The translations under genes and the position numbers were made by a program. The notes beneath the pieces were generated by a model, which made no database searches, was not told the DNA's origin, and worked only from the letters and a program-made list of their open reading frames with translations. Of a DNA stretch of 64,000 nt, positions 57,920 to 64,000 are shown piece after piece. Origin of the DNA: Nonomuraea thailandensis (GTDB lineage Bacteria > Actinomycetota > Actinomycetes > Streptosporangiales > Streptosporangiaceae); contig NZ_JAMZEB010000002.1 of the NCBI RefSeq assembly GCF_024172165.1, positions 1,116,001-1,180,000 on the forward strand. The letters are read 5' to 3'. The stretch's first letter is position 1; the number at the start of each line of letters is the position of its first letter.

Positions 57920-60418
57920 CTACAGCCGGTTGAGGCCCTGCACGTGCAGGACGGCCCGGCCCTCCTCGTCGGACGCGGCCAGATCCACCTGGGCGTCGAT
58001 GCCCCAGTCACCGTCGCCGGCCGGATCCTTGATCGTCTGCCGCACCCTCCACAGGCCGCTCTCCTCCTCGATCCGCAGCAGGGCGGGGCCGCGCGCGTCG
58101 GCGTCGGTGAAGATCTCCTCGTGGTCGGCGTAGTACGCGTCGAGCGCCGCGCCCCAGTCGACGTCGGGGGCGAGCTCCTCCAGCTCGTCCTCCTTCTCGA
58201 TCGCGCACAGCTCGACCAGCCGGAACATCGCGTTGCGCACCAGCACGCGGAAGGCCCGCACGTTCGCGGTGACCGGGCGCACCTTGACGTCGAGCTGCTC
58301 CTGCTGCTCCAGCGCCGCCTCGGGGTTGGTGAGCTTCTCCCACTCGTCGATCAGCGAGGAGTCGACCTGGCGGACCAGCTCGCCCAGCCACTCGATGAGG
58401 TCGACCAGGTCGTCGGTCTTGAGGTGCTCGGGCACCGTGCGCGACAGCGTGCGGTAGGCGTCGGCCAGGTAGCGCAGCACCGTGCCCTCGGAGCGGGCCA
58501 GCTCGTAGAACTGGATGTACTCGCTGAACGTCATCGCCCGCTCGAACATGTCGCGCACCACCGACTTCGGGCTGACCGTGTAGTCGCCCACCCACGGGTG
58601 CCCGCGCCGGTAGGTCTCGTACGCTCCGAGCAGCAGGTCGTCCAGCGGCATCGGATACATGACCTCGGCGAGCTGCTCCATGCGCTCCTCGTACTCGATG
58701 CCGTCGGCCTTCATCTGCGCGACGGCCTCGCCCCTGGCCTTCTTGAGCTGGGCCGACAGGATCTGGCGCGGGTCGTCGAGGATGGACTCCACGATCGAGA
58801 CCATGTCGAGCGCGTACGACGGCGACTCGCGGTCGAGCAGGTCGAAGGCGGCCAGCGCGAACGTCGACAGCGCCTGGTTGAGCGCGAAGTCCTCCTGCAG
58901 CTCGATCGTCAGCCGGGCCCTGCGGCCCTGCTCGTCGGGCTCGCGGAACTGCTCGACGATGCCGCCCGCCAGCAGCGACCGGTAGATGGCGATGGCCTGG
59001 CTGATGTGCCGGCGCTGCCACTTGCGGTCCTCGTGGTTGTCGGTCAGCAGGTGCTTCATCGCCTGGAAGCAGTCGCCGGGACGGTTGATCACCGCGAGCA
59101 GCATGGCGTTGCTGACCTTGAAGCGGGAGTTGAGCGGCTCGGGCTCGGCCTCCTGGAGCTTGGTGAAGGTGTCCTCGCTCCAGCCGACGAAGCCCTCCGG
59201 CGGCTTCTTGCGGGCGTAGCCGCGGCGCCGCTTGGGGTCGTCGCCGATCTTGGCCAGGGCCTTGGCGTTCTCGATGTCGTGCTCGGGGGCCTGGCAGGCG
59301 ACGTAGCCGATGGTGTCGAAGCCCGCGCGGCCCGCCCGGCCGGCGATCTGGTGGAACTCGCGGGCCCGCAGCCGCCGCACCTTGTTGCCGTCGTACTTCG
59401 ACAGCGCCGTGAACAGCACCGTGCGGATCGGCACGTTGACGCCGACGCCCAGCGTGTCGGTGCCGCAGATGACCTTCAGCAGGCCCGCCTGGGCCAGCCG
59501 CTCCACCAGGCGGCGGTACTTCGGCAGCATGCCGGCGTGGTGCACGCCGATGCCGTGGCGGACCAGCCGCGACAGCGCCCGCCCGAACCGCGTGGTGAAC
59601 CGGAACCCGCCGATCATGGTGGCGATGGCCTCCTTCTCGGCCTTGGTCGCCATGTTGATCGACATCAGCGCCTGCGCCCGCTCCATCGCCGCGGCCTGCG
59701 TGAAGTGCACGACGTAGACCGGCGCCTGGCCCGTGGAGAGCATCTCCTCCAGCGTCTCGTGCAGCGGTGTCATCCGGTACGAGTAGATCAGCGGCACCGG
59801 GCGCTCGGCGTGCTTGACCACCGCCGTCTCCCGGCCGGTGCGCCTGGTCAGGTCGCTCTTGAACATCGAGACGTCGCCGAGCGTCGCCGACATCAGGATG
59901 AACTGCACCTTCGGCAGCTCCAGCAGCGGCACCTGCCACGCCCAGCCGCGGTCGGGCTCGGCGTAGAAGTGGAACTCGTCCATGACCACCTGGCCGATGT
60001 CGGCCGCCGCGCCGTCGCGCAGCGCCACGTTGGCCAGGATCTCGGCGGTGCAGCAGATGATCGGGGCGCCGGGGTTGACGCTGGCGTCGCCGGTCATCAT
60101 GCCGACGTTCTCGGTGCCGAAGACGGCGCACAGGTCGAAGAACTTCTCCGACACCAGCGCCTTGATCGGGGCGGTGTAGAACGTGCGCACGTCGCGGGTC
60201 AGCGCCGCGAAGTGGGCGCCCGCCGCCACCAGCGACTTGCCCGAGCCGGTGGGGGTGGCCAGGATCAGGTTGTTGCCGGAGACCACCTCGATGAGGGCCT
60301 CCTCCTGGGCGGGATAGAGGGTGAGCCCCCGCTCGGCGTTCCAGGCGACGAACGCGTCGAAGATGGCGTCGGGATCGGCGTCGATCTCTTCGGGCAGGCG
60401 GTCAACGAGTAGGCTCAC
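57920..60418 (-). CDS. DEAD/DEAH-box helicase with DUF3516 domain
   Basis: An 832-residue superfamily 2 helicase of the Ski2-like class. The Q-like region TLYPAQEEALIEV precedes Walker A ATPTGSGKS (residues 54-62); motif II is MDEFHF (DEFH), motif III MSATLG, motif IV-V CGTDTLGVGVNVP and motif VI HQIAGRAGRAG. The C-terminal 350 residues form DUF3516. This large actinobacterial family is thought to act on RNA or DNA but is not well characterised. The ATG at 60418 begins the family N-terminus (SLLVDRLPEEIDADPDAIFDAF). Monocistronic. Confidence 0.93.
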   Translation of the reverse strand: MSLLVDRLPEEIDADPDAIFDAFVAWNAERGLTLYPAQEEALIEVVSGNNLILATPTGSGKSLVAAGAHFAALTRDVRTFYTAPIKALVSEKFFDLCAVFGTENVGMMTGDASVNPGAPIICCTAEILANVALRDGAAADIGQVVMDEFHFYAEPDRGWAWQVPLLELPKVQFILMSATLGDVSMFKSDLTRRTGRETAVVKHAERPVPLIYSYRMTPLHETLEEMLSTGQAPVYVVHFTQAAAMERAQALMSINMATKAEKEAIATMIGGFRFTTRFGRALSRLVRHGIGVHHAGMLPKYRRLVERLAQAGLLKVICGTDTLGVGVNVPIRTVLFTALSKYDGNKVRRLRAREFHQIAGRAGRAGFDTIGYVACQAPEHDIENAKALAKIGDDPKRRRGYARKKPPEGFVGWSEDTFTKLQEAEPEPLNSRFKVSNAMLLAVINRPGDCFQAMKHLLTDNHEDRKWQRRHISQAIAIYRSLLAGGIVEQFREPDEQGRRARLTIELQEDFALNQALSTFALAAFDLLDRESPSYALDMVSIVESILDDPRQILSAQLKKARGEAVAQMKADGIEYEERMEQLAEVMYPMPLDDLLLGAYETYRRGHPWVGDYTVSPKSVVRDMFERAMTFSEYIQFYELARSEGTVLRYLADAYRTLSRTVPEHLKTDDLVDLIEWLGELVRQVDSSLIDEWEKLTNPEAALEQQEQLDVKVRPVTANVRAFRVLVRNAMFRLVELCAIEKEDELEELAPDVDWGAALDAYYADHEEIFTDADARGPALLRIEEESGLWRVRQTIKDPAGDGDWGIDAQVDLAASDEEGRAVLHVQGLNRL

Positions 60419-60509
60419 ACTCCTATCCTGCCGAAGTTTGCCGGGTGGTCGAACCGGGGGCGGCCAACTCGGTCAAGAGCATCGGGCCGAGGCGGGCGCG
60501 AGCGCGGTG

Positions 60510-61007
60510 TCAGCGCAGGTCGAGCTGCATCAGCACGGTGTCGATCCAGCGGTCGTGCTTGAAGCCGACGGCCCTGAGCCGGCCGGCGGGCTCGAAGCCG
60601 AACTTCTCGTGCAGCCGGGCCGAGGACGGGTCGCCCGAATCGGCGATCACCGCGACGAGCTGACGGGCCTCCGTCTCACGCGCCGCGTCGATCAAGCAGC
60701 CCAGCAGCAGCCGCCCCAGCCCCCGCCCCGTACGCCCCGGCGCCAGGTAGATCGTGTCCTCCAGCGTGTGCCGGTAGGCGGGCTTGGGGCGGTACCGGGC
60801 GACGTAGGCGTACCCCGCGACCTCCCCCTCCACCTCCGCGACCAGGAACGGCAGCCCCGCCCCCGTGATGCCGCCGGCCTTGGCGCGCCAGTCGTCCGCC
60901 GTGAGCGGCGTCTCGTCGAACGTGGCGACCGTGGTGGTCACGTAGTGGGCGTAGATGCCGGCGACGGCGGGGAGGTCGGTCTCGGTCAGGGCGCGCACCT
61001 TCGTCAT
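60510..61007 (-). CDS. GNAT N-acetyltransferase (phosphinothricin acetyltransferase-like)
   Basis: A 165-residue acetyltransferase of the PAT/MnaT subgroup. The acetyl-CoA loop is APGRTGRGLGRLLLGCLID (R/Q-x-x-G-x-G), preceded by YRHTLEDTIYL, and the N-terminus VRALTETDLPAVAGIYAHYVTTTVATFDETP is characteristic of enzymes acetylating phosphinothricin or methionine derivatives. The C-terminal HEKFGFEPAGRLRAVGFKHDRW is typical. The start is the ATG at 61005-61007; a longer frame upstream has repeat-like sequence. Confidence 0.9.
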   Translation of the reverse strand: MTKVRALTETDLPAVAGIYAHYVTTTVATFDETPLTADDWRAKAGGITGAGLPFLVAEVEGEVAGYAYVARYRPKPAYRHTLEDTIYLAPGRTGRGLGRLLLGCLIDAARETEARQLVAVIADSGDPSSARLHEKFGFEPAGRLRAVGFKHDRWIDTVLMQLDLR

Positions 61008-61049
61008 GCACACATTCTGCTCACGGGCGGATGACGGCCGTGTTTCCCG

Positions 61050-61104
61050 GCCCTCACGGTGACCTCCCCGCGGGGCGCGGGCCCTCACGGGGACCTCCCC
61101 GCTA
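61050..61104. repeat. 31-bp direct duplication at the end of the acyltransferase gene
   Basis: CCCTCACGGTGACCTCCCCGC (61051-61071) recurs as CCCTCACGGGGACCTCCCCGC (61082-61102), 31 bp apart. The second copy touches the acyltransferase stop codon (CTAG at 61101-61104). Confidence 0.65.
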
Positions 61105-62358
61105 GACGCGGGCGCGGGGGGCCGTCAGCAGCAGCCCGCCGAGCAGCGCCAGCACCGCCAGGAACGGCCCGCCGCCGGGCGCGAACCCGCCGACCGTCAG
61201 CGTCAGCACGCCGCCGCCGACCAGCCCGGCCGCCCCCAGCATGCCGCGCCAGCCCGCCGTGCCGTACGGCAGCGACGGCGGCGTCTCGAACCGGGCGAAC
61301 CCCTTCAGCAGCGGCCACATGACCAGGCACAGCAGCCCGAACCAGACCGGCCAGCCGGCGAACCACAGGACGCTGCCGGGCCGCGGCGTGTCCACGCCCA
61401 GCAGGACCACGACCACGCCGGTCACCGCGAACAGGGCCGGCATGTGCCACAGGTACATGGTCATGATCCGCGGCCCCGCCCAGGCCAGCAGGCGGCGCGT
61501 GGGCAGCCGCACCAGGGCGGGGCGCAGCCACACGGCCAGGCCGACCTGTCCGAGGCCGACGGCGAGCATGGCCAGCGTGGGCGGGGCCATGTTCGACACC
61601 TCCGCGCCCGGCAGGCCGATCATGCTGCCCGGGTAGGGGCCGTACGCCACCAGCAGCGCCGCCGCGCCGAACCCGCCGAGCGCCGGCGCCCACGGCGCGC
61701 GCAGCCTGCCCTCGGCGTAGAAGAGGCCGAGCTGGTGCACGGCCATCCAGACGAACACCACGTTCAGGTAGCCCACCGCGTCCACGCCGGTCGAGAACCT
61801 GGCCACGTCCGTCAGCACCGCCCCGGCCGCCAGCGCCACGGGGACCCGCCAGCCGTGCCGGTCGTGCAGGCGCAGCGCGTACGGGGTCGCCGTGACGGCG
61901 ATCAGGTACACGGCCAGGAACCACAACAGCTGGCCCGTCAGCTTCGCCCCCACCTCCAGCGGCTGCGCCGGCACGCCCAGCGACAGCAGGATGTGCGGCA
62001 GCGGGATCCACACCGCGGCCAGCGGCAGCAGCGGCCAGGCCAGCCGCCGCAGCCGCACGGCCAGCCACGACGGCGCGGGCTCCGCGGAGCGGCGGAAGCT
62101 GATCGCGTTCGCCACGCCGCCCGCGAAGAACACCAGCGGCATCACCTGGCTGAGCCACGTGACCACCCACACGCCGGGAGTCGACAGGGCGTTGCCCGTC
62201 GTCAGCCGGTCGCCGTCGTAGTCGAGCACCGGGATCGTCCAGTGCTGGAACACGATCAGCGCCATGCCCACCACCCGCAGCAGGTCGATGAACGGATCGC
62301 GCGCGGCCGTCACGCGGGCGGCCGGCGCGGCGACAGGACGGTCCAGCAGGACGGTCAT
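61102..62358 (-). CDS. Acyltransferase 3 family membrane protein
   Basis: A 418-residue protein with about ten membrane spans. The N-terminus DPFIDLLRVVGMALIVFQHW carries the conserved Arg and His (R-x10-H) of acyltransferase 3 enzymes (OafA/NodX class), which acylate sugars of wall or surface glycans. PLVFFAGGVANAISF and YLWHMPALFAV are family landmarks. Normal length without an SGNH domain. Divergent from the histidine kinase gene by 183 bp. Confidence 0.88.
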   Translation of the reverse strand: MTVLLDRPVAAPAARVTAARDPFIDLLRVVGMALIVFQHWTIPVLDYDGDRLTTGNALSTPGVWVVTWLSQVMPLVFFAGGVANAISFRRSAEPAPSWLAVRLRRLAWPLLPLAAVWIPLPHILLSLGVPAQPLEVGAKLTGQLLWFLAVYLIAVTATPYALRLHDRHGWRVPVALAAGAVLTDVARFSTGVDAVGYLNVVFVWMAVHQLGLFYAEGRLRAPWAPALGGFGAAALLVAYGPYPGSMIGLPGAEVSNMAPPTLAMLAVGLGQVGLAVWLRPALVRLPTRRLLAWAGPRIMTMYLWHMPALFAVTGVVVVLLGVDTPRPGSVLWFAGWPVWFGLLCLVMWPLLKGFARFETPPSLPYGTAGWRGMLGAAGLVGGGVLTLTVGGFAPGGGPFLAVLALLGGLLLTAPRARV

Positions 62359-62464
62359 GGGAGCCTCGATTCAGGGGGAGCCAACGCACTCAAGGCTTCC
62401 GCCACGGGCCCCGCCGCACATTGCCGCGAGCCACCGTTCCCGGGTCGCGGTCCCACGACCGGTC

Positions 62465-62486
62465 GGGGTAGGGCTGGCCCTACCCC
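62465..62486. promoter_or_regulatory. Perfect palindrome GGGGTAGGGC-TG-GCCCTACCCC
   Basis: 10-bp arms with a 2-bp spacer, 56-77 bp before the histidine kinase start. The length and symmetry suit a dimer of a NarL-type response regulator, so autoregulation by the two-component system that follows is the natural reading; a hairpin terminator is less likely because no gene ends here. Confidence 0.6.
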
Positions 62487-62541
62487 CGCACACCTGTGCA
62501 CCGGCTCGTACCAGCCGTCCGGGCGCTCTACCGTTGGGGCC

Positions 62542-63789
62542 ATGCGCTCCCTGACGAGGCGGGTCCTCCTTGACACCCGATACACGCTGGTCGGCTTCCC
62601 CACGACGCTGATCGGCTTCGTGCTCATGGTCACGGGCTTCGCCGCCGGGCTCGGCACCGCGGTGGTGTGGATCGGCGTGCCGCTGCTGGCGGGCACGCTC
62701 ATGATCGCGCGGGGCTTCGCCGACGCGGAGCGCGGCTGGTTGTCCGACGTGCTGCGGCGGCCGCCCGTACGGCCCCGCTACAAGCCCGTCCCGCAGGGCG
62801 CCGGCCGGTTCCGCCGGCTGGTCAACCCGCTGACGAGCGGGCAGTCGTGGCTCGACCTGCTGCACGGCGTCATCAACCTGCCGTTCGCCGTCATCGGGTT
62901 CGTGCTCACGATCGTCTTCTGGGCGATCCCGCTGGCCGGCCTGACCTACCCGCTGTACGGCATCGTCACCTCGAACATCCCCGGCAACACCGAGCTGCCC
63001 GAGCTGCTCGGCCTGGGCGACGGCTACCTGGTCAACTCCGTCTTCTACGTCTCGCTCGGCCTGGTCTTCACCCTGATCATGCCGTTCGCCGTGCGCGGCG
63101 CCGCGCTGGTGCGGGCCGGGCTCGGCAGGGCCCTGCTGACCGGCGTCGCCGAGCTGCAGGAGCGCATCGACGACCTGGCCGAGGGCCGCGCCGCGGCCGT
63201 CTCCGCCGAGGCCAACGCGCTGCGCAAGCTGGAGCGCGACATCCACGACGGGCCGCAGCAGCGGCTGGTCTCGCTGGCCATGGAGCTGTCCAGGGCGCAG
63301 CGGCAGCTCGCCAAGGACCCGGAGGCGGCGCAGGCCACGATCAAGTCCGCGATCAGCGCCACCCGCGAGACGCTCGACGAGCTGCGCGCGCTCTCGCGCG
63401 GCATCGCCCCGCCCATCCTGTCCGACCGCGGCCTCGCGCCCGCCCTGGCCGCCCTGGCCGGCCGCTGCACCGTCCCCGTCGATCTGGACGTGCAGACCGT
63501 CGAGCGCTACCAGGCCGCCGTCGAGAACGCGATCTACTTCGTCTGCGCCGAGACCCTCACCAACGTGGCCAAGCACAGCCGCGCCACCATCTGCACCGTC
63601 CAGCTCGTCCGGGTCGGGAACGTCCTGATGCTCACGATCGGGGATGATGGGGTCGGCGGCGCACACGTCGCCAAGGGACACGGGCTCGCCGGGCTGGCCG
63701 ACCGGCTCCGCGCAGTCGACGGGGAGCTGACCGTGCAGTCGCCCGACGGCGGGCCCACATTGATCGTGGCGGAGGTGCCGTGCGGGTAG
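62542..63789 (+). CDS. Sensor histidine kinase, HisKA_3 / NarL-partner type
   Basis: A 415-residue membrane sensor kinase. Four hydrophobic spans in two pairs (residues about 15-60 and 110-195) belong to the common 'sensor domain' of actinobacterial kinases. The HisKA_3 phosphorylation site is His235 in LERDIHDGPQQRLVSLAMEL; the ATPase domain has VCAETLTNVAKHS (N box) and IGDDGVGGA (G box). Signal unknown, perhaps membrane stress as in LiaS/VraS relatives. ATG at 62542. Its stop overlaps the response regulator start by 10 bp. Confidence 0.93.
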   Translation: MRSLTRRVLLDTRYTLVGFPTTLIGFVLMVTGFAAGLGTAVVWIGVPLLAGTLMIARGFADAERGWLSDVLRRPPVRPRYKPVPQGAGRFRRLVNPLTSGQSWLDLLHGVINLPFAVIGFVLTIVFWAIPLAGLTYPLYGIVTSNIPGNTELPELLGLGDGYLVNSVFYVSLGLVFTLIMPFAVRGAALVRAGLGRALLTGVAELQERIDDLAEGRAAAVSAEANALRKLERDIHDGPQQRLVSLAMELSRAQRQLAKDPEAAQATIKSAISATRETLDELRALSRGIAPPILSDRGLAPALAALAGRCTVPVDLDVQTVERYQAAVENAIYFVCAETLTNVAKHSRATICTVQLVRVGNVLMLTIGDDGVGGAHVAKGHGLAGLADRLRAVDGELTVQSPDGGPTLIVAEVPCG

Positions 63790-64000
63790 TCGTGGCCGAT
63801 GACGCGGTTCTGATCAGGGAGGGCCTGGTCAGATTGCTCGAGGAGTTCGGCTGCGAGGTGGTGGCGACCGTCGGTGACGGCGACGCCCTCGTGGAGGCGA
63901 TCGCCGAGCACAAGCCGGACGTGTCGGTGGTGGACGTGCGCATGCCGCCGTCCTTCACCGACGAGGGGCTCAGGGCGGCCGTGGAGGCCCGGCGCAGGGT
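63780..64000 (+). CDS. Response regulator, NarL/LuxR-type, 5' part (cut by window end)
   Basis: The first 73 residues of a response regulator. The GTG at 63780 overlaps the kinase stop by 10 bp. The receiver domain shows the acidic pair in VVADDAVLIREGLVRLLEE (Asp7-Asp8) and the phosphoacceptor Asp52 in VVDVRMPP. The DNA-binding part lies beyond the window; LuxR type is inferred from the HisKA_3 partner and the IREGLVRLL pattern. It should bind the palindrome upstream of the kinase. Confidence 0.9.
   Translation, partial: MRVVVADDAVLIREGLVRLLEEFGCEVVATVGDGDALVEAIAEHKPDVSVVDVRMPPSFTDEGLRAAVEARRR

Overview
The window is 64 kb of very GC-rich DNA with codon use, tRNA order and gene content typical of a filamentous actinomycete. 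A Nonomuraea-like member of the Streptosporangiaceae is my inference; nothing here proves the genus. It looks chromosomal: I see no phage genes, insertion sequences, CRISPR array, plasmid functions or complete antibiotic cluster. Most genes are metabolic, transport and regulatory genes, many in short divergent or ATGA/GTGA-coupled groups.

Layout. 1-6 kb: MFS exporter, DUF2264 protein, a one-pass membrane protein, an Nramp-related transporter that lacks the canonical metal motifs, and a lipoprotein. 6-9.3 kb: a small secreted Tyr/Trp-rich protein, then the divergent glycogen pair glgC/glgA. 9.3-14.1 kb: a TrmB/LuxR-type regulator divergent from a large secreted subtilase, and a deazaflavin-dependent nitroreductase. 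14.2-21.5 kb: a sugar operon (LacI regulator, solute-binding lipoprotein, two ABC permeases, secreted glucoamylase-like protein, GH39 hydrolase) behind a perfect double operator. 21.5-28 kb: a 2084-residue TPR-CHAT protein whose caspase-like dyad appears to be lost, overlapping a small membrane protein on the other strand. 28-35.9 kb: small enzymes and regulators (GNAT, CbiX-like, SPFH, MFS with divergent GntR, DUF2203, atypical SDR, ArsR with SRPBCC, CGNR finger). 36-43.7 kb: MFS, VOC, AlkB-like, BNR-repeat, D,D-carboxypeptidase, glycosyltransferase and DUF6348-like genes.

43.8-51 kb is an arabinose/arabinan locus: an ABC importer (binding protein, a 23-codon coupled ORF, two permeases), a divergent GH51 arabinofuranosidase, a LacI regulator and the decayed remains of a GH43 arabinanase with a ricin-type lectin tail. 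Five sites resembling TGTTAGCGNTAACA lie at the promoters and point to one regulon. 51.1-51.3 kb carries tRNA-Gly, -Cys and -Val with a terminator. 51.4-64 kb holds housekeeping and stress genes: ACT protein, tRNA-dihydrouridine synthase, a PhyH dioxygenase divergent from an AraC regulator, PhoD phosphatase behind a likely PHO box, DUF2087, a DUF3516 helicase, GNAT, acyltransferase 3, and a histidine kinase with a response regulator cut by the window end.

The pattern I found most unexpected is a set of short tandem repeats that begin in, or straddle, the stop codons of four unrelated genes (periods 44, 18, 44 and 24 bp).
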